Of a stretch of 37,240 nucleotides of DNA, positions 22,684 to 31,102 are shown in pieces. Each line of letters begins with the position of its first letter. Positions within the stretch are counted from its first letter, which is position 1. The stretch is from contig NZ_LMUH01000013.1 in NCBI RefSeq assembly GCF_009766105.1, forward strand, positions 587,149 to 624,388, in the 5' to 3' direction. The position numbers and the translations under genes were made by a program. This DNA is from Granulicella sp. S156. Lineage in GTDB: Bacteria; Acidobacteriota; Terriglobia; Terriglobales; Acidobacteriaceae. Below the pieces are notes generated by a model that was given only the letters and a program-made list of their open reading frames with translations, was not told the DNA's origin and made no database searches.

Positions 22684-24114
22684 TCACCCTACCCGGGAGC
22701 ACTCGCGTGCTGCGTTGCGGGCATCGCGCACAAGATCGGGCAAACCAACGCCCCGATAGCCATTACCTAGCAAAGTGAGATTGCCGAGTTTCGAGACGCG
22801 CTGGTCGAGTTGAGCCATGCGTTCAAGGTGGCCAACCTCATACTGCGGCAGGCTGCGTGGCCAGCCGCGGACAGTGGTGAGGCTCGCGTCAGGCGTTGGA
22901 AGTGGGCCGAGGATCTTCGTGAGCTGTGCGAAGGCTGCTGCGGCGATGGTCTCATCCGACTGTGGGGCAAGGGCATCGGCGCTCCGACCGCCAAAGAAGA
23001 CACGGATGATGCGGGCTCCGGCGGGGGCACGGTCAGGGAATTTCTGGTCGACGAAGGTAGCCGCGAGGAGTTGTGGCTCGGCGGTAGGCTGCGTTTGCGG
23101 AACGAGGAAGCCAAACCCCTGCGGAATCGAGAAGGTGCTTGCCGTTTCGGCGGCCCAGCAGAATGCCGCAAGCACGGCCGAGCTGGCGTCGGCGGGAATA
23201 AGCGCGGCGGCTCCGGGGTCGAGCGGCTCGAGGAGCGCTCGAGTCGCATCGATGGGCGTGGCGAAGAGAACGTGGTGGAAGTGCTTCTTGCTGGTTCGTC
23301 CCTCGGTTGCGAAAGCAGAGGTGCGGAGCAACCAGCGTTTGCCCTGTCGCTTGAGAGATAGGGCTGACCGGTTGAGGTTCAGCCGTTCAGGTGGGAGCTG
23401 CGCCACGATCGCGTCGATGAGGGTGCCGAGGCCGTTACGGAGTGTCGTGAAGATGGGCTGCGCTGGTCGACCGCCGCGGGCTTTGGCCTGCAGTCCGGCG
23501 ATAAGCGAGCCGTGTTCGCGTTCCAAAGCGACGAAGTTGGGCATTACAGCGCGAACACTGAGCCTGGCAACATCGCCGCCGAAGACTCCACTGAGAAGGG
23601 GCGCGCCAATCTTGGTCAGAACCTCTTCACCGAAGTGGCGGCGAACGAAGCTCGCGACGGACTCGTCCTCTTCCGGAGCCTCGGAACGGAGCTCCTTCGC
23701 TCGCCCCGGCTCATTGGCGTAGGCCTGGCGGGCGGTGTCGGAGAAGAGCGCTGAACCTTCGAGGGCGCTAAGATCCTGGGGAACCATCATGCGCATGCGG
23801 TCGGGCATGGGATGGAGCTGGCCGTCGATCAGAATGTAGGTCTTGCGCGTTGCGTCGTTGCTGGAGATGAGTTCGGATTCAAGCCCGAGTTCGACGGCCA
23901 ACTCACGAGCCCACGGTTTTTCGCTGACCCAGGCGTCCGGCCCACCTTCAAGAATAAAACCTTGGGAATGAGTGGTTTCTACGATGCCGCCGAGCCGATT
24001 GCCAGCTTCATAGAGTTGCCAGTCGATGTCGGCGCCTCGTTTTCGGGCAAGTTCGAGCTCATAGGCGGCGGTTAGTCCGGCGATTCCCCCGCCGACGATG
24101 GCAATACGCTTCAT
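22684..24114 (-). CDS. hemY: HemY-type protoporphyrinogen/coproporphyrinogen oxidase
   Basis: The 476-residue FAD-dependent oxidase makes protoporphyrin IX or coproporphyrin III during haem synthesis. The N-terminal dinucleotide fold is IAIVGGGIAGLTAAYELELA, with YEAGNRLGGIVETT next. Middle regions include EVLTKIGAPLLSGVFGGDVA and the C-terminal FAD-binding segment LTLLGNGYRGVGLPDLV. All match HemY rather than flavodoxin-type HemG. The start ATG 24114 is directly at the conserved N-terminus. Whether protoporphyrinogen or coproporphyrinogen is the substrate cannot be read from this sequence. It is the first gene of the minus-strand run, divergent from the VOC/acyltransferase genes, with about 49 bases between the starts. 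Confidence 0.93.
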   Translation of the reverse strand: MKRIAIVGGGIAGLTAAYELELARKRGADIDWQLYEAGNRLGGIVETTHSQGFILEGGPDAWVSEKPWARELAVELGLESELISSNDATRKTYILIDGQLHPMPDRMRMMVPQDLSALEGSALFSDTARQAYANEPGRAKELRSEAPEEDESVASFVRRHFGEEVLTKIGAPLLSGVFGGDVARLSVRAVMPNFVALEREHGSLIAGLQAKARGGRPAQPIFTTLRNGLGTLIDAIVAQLPPERLNLNRSALSLKRQGKRWLLRTSAFATEGRTSKKHFHHVLFATPIDATRALLEPLDPGAAALIPADASSAVLAAFCWAAETASTFSIPQGFGFLVPQTQPTAEPQLLAATFVDQKFPDRAPAGARIIRVFFGGRSADALAPQSDETIAAAAFAQLTKILGPLPTPDASLTTVRGWPRSLPQYEVGHLERMAQLDQRVSKLGNLTLLGNGYRGVGLPDLVRDARNAARECSRVG

Positions 24115-24163
24115 TGGCTTATCTTACTGAGGGCTGGGTGCCAGCGCGCGCTATGATGTTCGA

Positions 24164-24688
24164 GTGAATTCTACTGAAGGCGCATCAGGACCGTCTGCGC
24201 CTCTATCCTCTTTTGCTGCCGCGAGTAACGGGACTGCTATGAACACCCCTACGCTCGAACTCGACCATCTCGGTCTTATCGTTCCAGACATCGCTGTCGG
24301 ACGTAGCTTTCTGGAGAAGACCTTCGGCGTTACGCGCTGGACACCGGTCGTTGACGACCCCGGGCTTTGCGTCTCTGTACAGTTTGGATCGACGCCCGGC
24401 GGACAGCTCACCTATGAGTTGATCGCACCGCTCGGAGAGGCGACTCCGATTGCCAACGCGTTGCGCGCGGGCAAACACATTCTGAATCACCTCGCCTATC
24501 TGACTCCTAATCTCGAGGCATCCGCTGCGCATCTCCGCGAGCAGGGCTGCTATCCCGCAGGCGAGCCTCGTCCGGCTCTGGCCTACGAGGGAAGACTCGT
24601 GCAGTTCTGGATGTCGCCCCTGCGCTTTGTGATTGAGCTCATCGAAAAGCCGGGTCATCGCCATACCTTCGAGGAGCCTGTCCTTTGA
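24164..24688 (+). CDS. VOC family protein, methylmalonyl-CoA-epimerase-like
   Basis: The protein has the VOC fold (Glyoxalase_4 group). LELDHLGLIVPDIAVGRSFL opens the first module, and HLAYLTPNLEASAAHLREQG starts the second with the metal-binding His. FVIELIEKPG ends it with the Glu ligand. The order resembles methylmalonyl-CoA epimerase, but the substrate is uncertain. The longest frame starts at GTG 24164 and adds about 25 disordered residues. ATG 24239 starts right at the fold and is an equally good choice. Neither has a strong ribosome site. The stop overlaps the next gene's TTG start, so it is coupled to the acyltransferase. The pairing suggests a role in modifying a surface sugar, but this is inference. 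Confidence 0.8.
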   Translation: MNSTEGASGPSAPLSSFAAASNGTAMNTPTLELDHLGLIVPDIAVGRSFLEKTFGVTRWTPVVDDPGLCVSVQFGSTPGGQLTYELIAPLGEATPIANALRAGKHILNHLAYLTPNLEASAAHLREQGCYPAGEPRPALAYEGRLVQFWMSPLRFVIELIEKPGHRHTFEEPVL

Positions 24689-25329
24689 GCCGCCTCCTGG
24701 AGCTTGCGCGAGAGGATGGCTGGGCCCAACTTCTTCCCCGAATGGCGCGTGCCGCGGCTCATCGCTTCCGCGACAGCTTTACCGCGAGCAAGCTGCGCGC
24801 TCCAGGCTTTCGGGCCAGATGCAATCCGCACCTGTCCGGGCTCTCCCATATGCGCATCGGCCGGAACTTCAGCGCGGGGGACAGTCTCTGGCTGGAGGCT
24901 GTCGTCGAGTACGCGGGCGAACGGCTCTCCCCTGTGTTGACCATTGGGGATGAGGTGAGCCTCTCGGACAACGTTCATATTACCTGCATCGATAGCATCA
25001 CGATTGGCTCTGGAACACTGATTGGCAGCCGCGTGATCGTTACGGACAATAGCCATGGAGTCTACAGAGGCGACGGCCAGTCAGCGTCCGATACAGTACC
25101 GGCGCAGCGCAAACTGCACTCCCCGGCAGCCGTGGTGATTGGCCGCAACGTCTGGATCGGTGACGGCGTGGCCGTGCTTCCGGGTGCGACGATCGGCGAT
25201 GGTGCGATCATCGGCGCGAACTCGGTGGTGACCGGCGCGATTCCCGCAGGAGTGATTGCCGTTGGCTCACCGGCAAGGTTTGTTCGTCGATGGAATGAGG
25301 CAAGCGGTGTGTGGGAACCGATTGCGTAG
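24685..25329 (+). CDS. Left-handed beta-helix (hexapeptide) acyltransferase
   Basis: The 214-residue protein has an N-terminal helical part followed by hexapeptide repeats. Repeat-type segments are LTIGDEVSLSDNVHITCIDS, ITIGSGTLIGSRVIVTDNSH (with the catalytic-type His) and VVIGRNVWIGDGVAVLPGAT followed by IGDGAIIGANSVVTG. It ends VGSPARFVRRW, typical of WbbJ/LacA-type O-acetyltransferases of lipopolysaccharide or capsule. Start TTG 24685 overlaps the upstream stop and is preceded by GAGGAG. It opens the glycan region together with the glycosyltransferases that follow. The acyl donor is probably acetyl-CoA, and the acceptor sugar is unknown. Confidence 0.9.
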   Translation: MSRLLELAREDGWAQLLPRMARAAAHRFRDSFTASKLRAPGFRARCNPHLSGLSHMRIGRNFSAGDSLWLEAVVEYAGERLSPVLTIGDEVSLSDNVHITCIDSITIGSGTLIGSRVIVTDNSHGVYRGDGQSASDTVPAQRKLHSPAAVVIGRNVWIGDGVAVLPGATIGDGAIIGANSVVTGAIPAGVIAVGSPARFVRRWNEASGVWEPIA

Positions 25330-25340
25330 GGATGTCTATG

Positions 25341-25469
25341 CCGTTGCTTATTTCTCGTCGTCATCCTGAGCCGTAGGCGAAGGAACCCCGCATTTAGTGG
25401 CGCTGCAGAAGAATGCGGGAGAATGGGCCCAGTCGTTCACCACGCTCTCAGAATGATGGCAAGCAACGG
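25341..25469. repeat. Nested inverted-repeat element before the glycosyltransferase
   Basis: CCGTTGCTT (25341-25349) pairs with AAGCAACGG (25461-25469). TCATCCTGAG (25361-25370) pairs, with one mismatch, with CTCAGAATGA (25447-25456). CCCGCATT (25387-25394) pairs with AATGCGGG (25412-25419). The core GTCATCCTGAGC...CGAAGGA resembles the repeats near 33018. This is an extended hairpin in an otherwise non-coding gap. Confidence 0.6.
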
Positions 25470-25496
25470 TAACGACAAATACAGACTCTCTCTACT

Positions 25497-26840
25497 ATGG
25501 AACAAAAGCACGCCCCTGATGGAGCTGACAAAATTGAAACAGCTCGCTTGATAAACTTGCCCCATGACGATGTCGCTCCAGGCGGTTCATGCTTGAATCA
25601 TGCAGCCTGCACGATCGTCTCGCCGAACTATCTCGCCTACGCGAGAACGCTTGCGGCTTCGTATCTCGCGCAACATCCAGGCCAGAGATTTTTCGTTCTG
25701 ATCGTCGCAGACCTTAGTGACCCCGCGCCCTTCCAGGGTGACGCCTTTACGCCGGTCATGCTCGGCGAGATTGGCCTGCGTGACGTTCGCGTCGAGGCTA
25801 TGAAGTACGACATCCTCGAGCTGAACACGAACGTCAAGCCGACGTTTATGAAGTACCTGATCGAGCGCTATGAGCTGGACGCGCTCGCTTATATCGATCC
25901 CGACATTTTTTGCTACGCGCCTCTGGATCCCGTCTTCGACGCGCTCGGCAGTGGTGCGTCCGCCGTTCTGACACCGCACATCACGACGCCAGTCTTCGAC
26001 GGCCGCGACCCCAGCGAGCAAGATCTGCTATTCAACGGGACATACAATCTGGGCTTCATCGCGGTGCGACGTTGCGAGGAGGGTTGGCGGCTGCTGACGT
26101 GGTGGGAGGAGCGCTGTCTTGGGCTTGGCTACAGTGAAGGCCGCACGGGTCTGTTCGTCGATCAGAAGTGGATGAACCTCGCGCCAGGGTTGTTCGACGG
26201 TGTCTGCATTCTGCGCGACGCTGGTTGCAACATGGCCTATTGGAACCTGCACGAGCGCACCCTAGCAGAGACCCCAGAGGGCTACACCGTAATCAGCCCT
26301 GTCAGCGGACGCGTTCCTCTGCGCTTCTTTCACTTCAGCGGCATTGTGGTGGGCGACCCGGAGATGCTGTCCAAGCACACCGATCGCTTTATGCTGGACC
26401 AGCGGCCCGATCTGCACAAACTTTTTGCCGGCTATAAAGCTGCCGTTCTTGCCAACAAGAACAAGGCTGCAGAAGCTCTGCCTTATGGCTTCGACTCGCT
26501 CTCGGATGGGACGACCGTCACGCGTCTCGCGCGGCGCATCTATGCCAAACATCAGGAGCACTTTGCCGGAGAAGATCCCTTCGACGCAAAGTCAAAGTTC
26601 GTGGAGTTTGCCAAAGCGCAGAAGCTGGTACAGGGCACCATCGCTCCGGCGAAGTCGACATGGAAGGACTTCAACCCGCGCGACCGCCGCGTCGAGTTCG
26701 TCCACAAATTATTGAAGATTGCGTTGCATGTGCTCGGTCCGCATAAGTATGAGCTGCTGATGCGCTATCTGTCGTACATTACTGTGCTGCGGAATCAGGC
26801 CGTCTTCCTGCGTGACCCGCAGTGGCCGGAAGGGAAGTAG
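25497..26840 (+). CDS. DPD-motif glycosyltransferase (GT8/GT-A-like)
   Basis: The 447-residue cytoplasmic protein has a GT-A fold. ACTIVSPNYLAYARTLAASY is the donor-binding start. The metal-binding motif is YIDPDIFCY (D134, D136), preceded by MKYDILELNTNVKPTFMKYL. FNGTYNLGFIAVRR and TGLFVDQKWMNLAPGLFDGV are typical acceptor-side blocks, and FFHFSG is near the end of the catalytic core (about residue 285). The C-terminal about 130 residues are helical. It resembles glycosyltransferases of polysaccharide clusters that add hexoses. No Shine-Dalgarno is clear at ATG 25497, so the exact start is uncertain. It is followed by the GT9 gene 3 bases after its stop, so these act in one pathway. Confidence 0.85.
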   Translation: MEQKHAPDGADKIETARLINLPHDDVAPGGSCLNHAACTIVSPNYLAYARTLAASYLAQHPGQRFFVLIVADLSDPAPFQGDAFTPVMLGEIGLRDVRVEAMKYDILELNTNVKPTFMKYLIERYELDALAYIDPDIFCYAPLDPVFDALGSGASAVLTPHITTPVFDGRDPSEQDLLFNGTYNLGFIAVRRCEEGWRLLTWWEERCLGLGYSEGRTGLFVDQKWMNLAPGLFDGVCILRDAGCNMAYWNLHERTLAETPEGYTVISPVSGRVPLRFFHFSGIVVGDPEMLSKHTDRFMLDQRPDLHKLFAGYKAAVLANKNKAAEALPYGFDSLSDGTTVTRLARRIYAKHQEHFAGEDPFDAKSKFVEFAKAQKLVQGTIAPAKSTWKDFNPRDRRVEFVHKLLKIALHVLGPHKYELLMRYLSYITVLRNQAVFLRDPQWPEGK

Positions 26841-26843
26841 CCC

Positions 26844-27941
26844 ATGCCGCGACTCCTGCTGATCAAACTCGGCGCGATCGGCGACGTCGTTATGGCCATT
26901 CCCGGTGCGTATGCCATGCACCGGAAGGGCTACGAAGTCGACTGGGTCTGCGGTGAGGTCGTTGCACCCATCCTGCGGCTATATCCGTGGATCAACGTGA
27001 TCCCGGCCGACGAAAAAAAACTGCTGCATAGCGGCAAGGTTACGAGCCTTCGGACGCTGGTCGCGCTGTGGCGCGCGCTTGCGGGCCGCAAGTATGACAT
27101 CTGTGCAACGCTCTACTATGACGCTCGCTACAAGCTTCTCGCGGTGCCCATTCACGCGCAGTGGAAGGTGATGCTCACGAAGGACAGCCGAGTTAGACAG
27201 CTGCTTCCGGGCCGCCATCACGCAGACGAATATGCACGCATCCTGCTTGCGCAGATTCCTGTGGAGTATGCCAATGGTGAGACTCCTTCGCAGCTAGCGC
27301 CCATTCGTGCAGAAGGACTTACTCCGAGCTCACGCAGAGCTGGCCACCCCCGCATTGTGCTGGTCCCCGCAGGCGCGCGTAACGCCATGCGCGACGATGG
27401 TCTGCGGCGCTGGCCTGCGGAAAACTATGCTGAACTCGCTGCTGCTCTTATCGCTCGCGGTTATGAGGTCATCCTCGCCGGCGGTCCCGACGATAGCTGG
27501 GTTTCATCGTTCTTTGATGCGCTCTCCCTTACTAACTTCATTGGGAAATACTCGCTCGTAGAGACTATTGCCCTGCTCGATTCTGCCGATGTGACGGTGA
27601 CGCACGACACCGGGCCGCTGCACCTCGCTGGCATTACAAACACGGCGATCGTCGCGATCTTCGGTCCCACCGACCCGCGCGGACGCCTTCCGCAGCGCTC
27701 CAACTGTGTTGCCCTGTGGGGCGGTGAAGGCTTCGCCTGTCGACCCTGCTACGACGGCCGCGACTACGCCCCCTGCGAGCACAACGGCTGCATGCATCAG
27801 ATCACACCTGCGATGGTATTCGGCGAAATCGAAACGCTGCTAACCGCCAGACGCGAGGGACGCGATCTGCTGCCTCGCGTCCGTACGCCCAAACACACGC
27901 CGGTGCCCGCTCTTACCCAGCTCGAAGGAACACGCTCATGA
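26844..27941 (+). CDS. GT9 heptosyltransferase-family glycosyltransferase
   Basis: The 365-residue enzyme belongs to the family that transfers heptose from ADP-heptose in lipopolysaccharide core synthesis. The N-terminal Rossmann domain starts LLLIKLGAIGDVVMAIPGAY. The C-terminal domain contains VLVPAGARNAMRDDGLRRWP, LAGGPDD and the donor-binding motif THDTGPLHLAGITNTAIVAI with FGPTDP. The region CRPCYDGRDYAPCEHNGC near residue 300 holds four Cys and one His, commonly seen in this family. GGAAGGG sits before ATG 26844. It overlaps the phosphatase gene that follows. Together with GmhB it suggests an ADP-heptose-based glycan, though donor specificity is not proven. Confidence 0.92.
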   Translation: MPRLLLIKLGAIGDVVMAIPGAYAMHRKGYEVDWVCGEVVAPILRLYPWINVIPADEKKLLHSGKVTSLRTLVALWRALAGRKYDICATLYYDARYKLLAVPIHAQWKVMLTKDSRVRQLLPGRHHADEYARILLAQIPVEYANGETPSQLAPIRAEGLTPSSRRAGHPRIVLVPAGARNAMRDDGLRRWPAENYAELAAALIARGYEVILAGGPDDSWVSSFFDALSLTNFIGKYSLVETIALLDSADVTVTHDTGPLHLAGITNTAIVAIFGPTDPRGRLPQRSNCVALWGGEGFACRPCYDGRDYAPCEHNGCMHQITPAMVFGEIETLLTARREGRDLLPRVRTPKHTPVPALTQLEGTRS

Positions 27942-28504
27942 CCTCGCTCTCCAATGCCCGCGCACTGTTCCTCGACCGCGATGGGGTGATCAATCAAGAA
28001 GTTGGCTATCTGCATCGGCCCGAAGATGTTCGCTGGGTTGAGGGCATTGTGCCGCTCTGCCGCAGGGCTCAGTCACTAGGCTACAAATTGGTGGTGGTGA
28101 CGAACCAGGCCGGCATCGCACGCGGCTACTACACGTCGCAGCAGTTCGAAGACCTGATGACATGGATGCGCGCGGAGCTGGCTCGCGAGGGCATCACACT
28201 CGATGCGGTATATCACTGCCCGTATCACCCGGAGCATGGCATCGGCGAGTACAAGCGCGAGCACGAAGATCGCAAGCCGGGCCCCGGAATGCTGCTGCGT
28301 GCGGCTCGTGATCTGGGGATTGATCTCTCGCAATCGGTCATGATCGGCGATCGCTGCTCGGATATTGCGGCCGCTAACACCGCTGGGTTGAGACAGGCAT
28401 TTCTTATGCGTGGGACGGAAGACGGGGAGTGTTCCGGAGACTACGTTGCCATTGACGCCCTGGACGAAGTCGAAAAATGGCTGGCAGGCAGTCTTTCTGT
28501 TTGA
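27938..28504 (+). CDS. gmhB: HAD-family D-glycero-manno-heptose bisphosphate phosphatase-like
   Basis: The 188-residue HAD phosphatase has motif I LFLDRDGVIN (nucleophile D13, acid D15), motif II VVTNQAGIARG, motif III EDRKPGPGM and motif IV VMIGDRCSDI. This matches GmhB, which removes the 7-phosphate of heptose 1,7-bisphosphate in ADP-heptose synthesis. In E. coli GmhB a zinc loop is formed by Cys, His, Cys, Cys. Here only the first Cys (C94 of CPYHPEH) remains; the others are Tyr96, His109 and Asp111, so the zinc site looks lost. A HisB-like or related sugar phosphatase is an alternative. ATG overlaps the GT9 stop by 4 bases (ATGA), showing coupling. No GmhA or HldE is in the window. Confidence 0.87.
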   Translation: MTSLSNARALFLDRDGVINQEVGYLHRPEDVRWVEGIVPLCRRAQSLGYKLVVVTNQAGIARGYYTSQQFEDLMTWMRAELAREGITLDAVYHCPYHPEHGIGEYKREHEDRKPGPGMLLRAARDLGIDLSQSVMIGDRCSDIAAANTAGLRQAFLMRGTEDGECSGDYVAIDALDEVEKWLAGSLSV

Positions 28505-28867
28505 GAGCCCGCAAGTCGGCCATGCGAAGGTTTCCGCATCGAAGATCTCGACAACCAGTTATAGTCAGTACAAGCCCCAAAAGCTCAATACAGCCCTGTA
28601 TGACAAACGCGCATCCTATAGAAATATAGCGCGGCTCGTAGATGGCGCTGGCAAGCGCGAATTACTGTAAACTCCAGTTCAATAGGGACTTACAGCTTAG
28701 GGGCGATGTTGTTCAATCGTTTGATTTCAGTAGTCATCAAATAACCATGGGCTCAGCCGGCAAGGTTGGCTAGCCTCTGTGAACGATTATCGGCACGGGC
28801 ATGGCAGGCAGATTTTGCAGAAAGCCGTACGAGACCAAAGCAGCAAACGCCAGGAGCGAATTAAAGT
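28505..28867 (+). other. Intergenic region ahead of the sugar transferase
   Basis: This 363-base stretch has no convincing gene. It is more AT-rich than its neighbours, with candidate promoter pieces ATGACA at 28600 and TATAGC near 28625, but their spacing is imperfect. It separates the GT9/GmhB unit from the sugar transferase, so a new promoter here is likely. CAGGAG before 28868 is the ribosome site. Confidence 0.4.
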
Positions 28868-29611
28868 ATGCCGCTTGAGATGTACTCCTACAAACCGGAA
28901 TCCGCGGCCATAGACGGCCGGGTGTTTGCTTTCCCCGAGATCGGCACCGCTGATGGCGGCGATCTCACACGGTTCGAGCACGGACCGCAGCAAGCCTTTG
29001 GCTATAGTGTGCTCAAGCGTGGCCTGGACATCCTGTTAGTGCTGCTGGCTTCACCCATTCTGCTGCCCCTCGTCGGCATTATCGCGTTGGCTGTCCGGTT
29101 GAGTTCGCCAGGACCCATCTTCTTTTCGCATCGCCGTATTCGCGCCCAGGGTGGCTTCTTTTCCATGTGGAAGTTCCGCACCATGTGCATCGACTCTGCC
29201 GAACTCCTGGAAGCCTATCTTCACGAGAACCCCGACGCCAACGCGGAATGGCGCAAGTCTCGCAAGCTCAAGAACGATCCCCGGGTGACCCGCGTCGGCA
29301 ATTTTCTGCGCCGCACCAGCCTGGACGAGGTCCCGCAGCTCTGGAATGTCTTTAGCGGCAGCATGAGCCTGGTTGGACCGCGCCCCATCGTCGCCGCCGA
29401 GGTCGAGAAGTATGGCAAGTTCTTCGGTGACTACTGCCTCGTCAAGCCTGGCATTACAGGTCTTTGGCAGGTATCCGGGCGCAGCCGGACGACGTACCAG
29501 CAGCGCATCCAGTTGGATAGCCGCTACGTTCACTGCTGGAGCTTCCTGGGAGATCTCAAGATTCTCTTCAAGACCTTCTCCACGGTAATGCATCAAGACG
29601 GCGCCTACTAA
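28868..29611 (+). CDS. Undecaprenyl-phosphate sugar-1-phosphate transferase (WbaP/ExoY family)
   Basis: The 247-residue membrane enzyme loads the first sugar phosphate onto undecaprenyl phosphate to begin polysaccharide or O-antigen synthesis. Residues 45-75 form the hydrophobic segment after [11 protein letters not shown]. The catalytic core follows, with [53 protein letters not shown] and [14 protein letters not shown], all hallmark blocks of bacterial sugar transferases. The N-terminal about 40 residues are hydrophilic and there are no PglB-like additions. CAGGAG precedes the ATG. It lies between the two GT9 genes, which fits initiation of a surface glycan to which they contribute. The sugar is unknown (galactose or glucose are usual). 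Confidence 0.93.
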   Translation: MPLEMYSYKPESAAIDGRVFAFPEIGTADGGDLTRFEHGPQQAFGYSVLKRGLDILLVLLASPILLPLVGIIALAVRLSSPGPIFFSHRRIRAQGGFFSMWKFRTMCIDSAELLEAYLHENPDANAEWRKSRKLKNDPRVTRVGNFLRRTSLDEVPQLWNVFSGSMSLVGPRPIVAAEVEKYGKFFGDYCLVKPGITGLWQVSGRSRTTYQQRIQLDSRYVHCWSFLGDLKILFKTFSTVMHQDGAY

Positions 29612-29633
29612 AGCGACCCACTAAAATCAACTC

Positions 29634-30770
29634 ATGCAGCGCGGGAACCAGCGAAATCGCCAACTCGACCTCTGGGTCGGCACGCCGCTGCTGAACCTCC
29701 TTGCCAGCTTTCGCCGCCGCCGTGCGCAGCCGCCATCCAGCCTGCAGCGTATCGGCGTGGTTTGCTCGCCTGCGCTGGGCGACACGCTGCTGTTCTCCGG
29801 TCCGTTGCAGGACCTGCGGGCTGCTCTGCCGCAGGCGCATATCGTGCATCTTTGCATGAAGCAGAACCTCGCCGCCGCCGAGATCATTCCAGGAGCGGAT
29901 AAGCGTGTCCTCATTGATCTGACAAGACCGTTGGAGACGATCCGCCGCATTCGCGCACAGAAGTTCGACCTGCTTCTGGACTTCACCAGCTGGCAGCGTC
30001 TGACGGCCTTCTACACGATGCTCTCAGGAGCGCGCTTCACCGCAGGCTTCCGCACTCCAGGACAGCATCGCAGCCGTGGATACGATCGCGTGGTGGACCA
30101 CACAGCCCATCGCCATGAGCTCGACAACCTGCGGGCACTACTGGCTGAAAGCAGCATCCTACCGCCCATACCTGTTCCTCATGCTCCCGCTGTGGTGGTC
30201 TCTGCAGCCGGTCCCGCACTGTTGTTGGGGGAACGTGATCTCGTCGCCTTTCATCCCTGGGCTTCAGGGCAGAACTCCTGGCTGCGTGAGTGGCCGGAGG
30301 ACCGCTGGATCGAGCTTGCCCAGCGGCTGTCGCGACCGGAGACGCTGTTTGTCGTCACGGGGGCGCCATCGGATCTGCCGCGTATCAACCCTTTCGTCGA
30401 ACGACTGCGATCCGCTGGTCTGCGCGCCGAGCCGTTTGTCAGCCCGGATGGTTTTCTATCGCTCACCCATCTCTTGCGTCGCGCCCGGCTCGTTGTCAGC
30501 GTGAACACCGGGGTCATGCACCTGGCAGCGATCGCCGGTGCGCCGACGGTTTCGCTGAATGGTCCGACCGCCGAACATCGCTGGGGAGCGCGCGGCCGCT
30601 GCTGCGCGAACGTGCAGCCTGCGGATGGCAGCGGTGGCTATCTACACCTGGGCTTCGAGTTCAAAGGCCAGCCGAAAGACGTGATCGAGCGCATCACTGT
30701 GGAACAGGTAGCCGCCGCCGCCGAGGCTCTGACGGCCCACTGCGGCAGTTTCGTTCAGGAGGTCCACTGA
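29634..30770 (+). CDS. Second GT9 heptosyltransferase-like glycosyltransferase
   Basis: This 378-residue GT9 protein is distinct from the first copy. The Rossmann start is IGVVCSPALGDTLLFSGPLQ, the C-terminal domain has AFHPWASGQNSWLREWPEDR, VTGAPSD and the donor motif VVSVNTGVMHLAAIAGAPTV with SLNGPTAEHRWG. Compared with the first GT9, the Asp of the DTG motif is replaced by Asn (NTG), so donor preference may differ. A short Arg-rich stretch precedes the fold. It shares the region with the sugar transferase 22 bases upstream and overlaps dciA by one base, so this operon joins glycan and housekeeping genes. Function is likely transfer of heptose or a related sugar. Confidence 0.85.
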   Translation: MQRGNQRNRQLDLWVGTPLLNLLASFRRRRAQPPSSLQRIGVVCSPALGDTLLFSGPLQDLRAALPQAHIVHLCMKQNLAAAEIIPGADKRVLIDLTRPLETIRRIRAQKFDLLLDFTSWQRLTAFYTMLSGARFTAGFRTPGQHRSRGYDRVVDHTAHRHELDNLRALLAESSILPPIPVPHAPAVVVSAAGPALLLGERDLVAFHPWASGQNSWLREWPEDRWIELAQRLSRPETLFVVTGAPSDLPRINPFVERLRSAGLRAEPFVSPDGFLSLTHLLRRARLVVSVNTGVMHLAAIAGAPTVSLNGPTAEHRWGARGRCCANVQPADGSGGYLHLGFEFKGQPKDVIERITVEQVAAAAEALTAHCGSFVQEVH

Positions 30771-31099
30771 TGCAGAACATGCGCGATCTCCTGCGTGATT
30801 CGCTGGGCCGTAGCCTGCGCGATCTGCCCGACGAAGACCGCCTTGCCGCCGCCTGGCCTGTGGCCTGTGGTGCTGTGCTGGCCGGCCATGGTGAGGTCCT
30901 GCATCTCGATGCGGAGCGCATGCTGCACGTGCGCGTCGCTGGCTCCGAGTGGATGAAACAGTTCCAGCACATGCGCTCGGCGCTCGCCAACGATCTGGCC
31001 CGCATCGCCGGGGTACGCTTCAACGGGATACACTTCGAAGAGAAGGGAATTGCGCGGCCCTGGCCACGCATCACCTCCCCAAAGTCCCCGAAGGAGTAG
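30770..31099 (+). CDS. DUF721 / DciA-like protein
   Basis: The 109-residue protein belongs to DUF721, whose member DciA loads the replicative helicase in bacteria that lack DnaC. A helical start (MRDLLRDSLGRSLRDLPDED, RLAAAWPVACG) is followed by a small KH-like fold with VLHLDAERMLHVRVAGSEWM, KQFQHMRSALANDL and IAGVRFNGIHFE. The helicase-loader role is known for other members; here it is inferred. The ATG at 30770 overlaps the preceding stop and has a perfect AGGAGG before it. gatC begins 3 bases after the stop, so it is in the same operon. Confidence 0.8.
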   Translation: MQNMRDLLRDSLGRSLRDLPDEDRLAAAWPVACGAVLAGHGEVLHLDAERMLHVRVAGSEWMKQFQHMRSALANDLARIAGVRFNGIHFEEKGIARPWPRITSPKSPKE

Positions 31100-31102
31100 A
31101 CG

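Noticed and set aside
28410..28670. ORF overlapping the end of gmhB and the following gap
   Set aside because: Out of frame with gmhB, with no ribosome site or recognisable domain.
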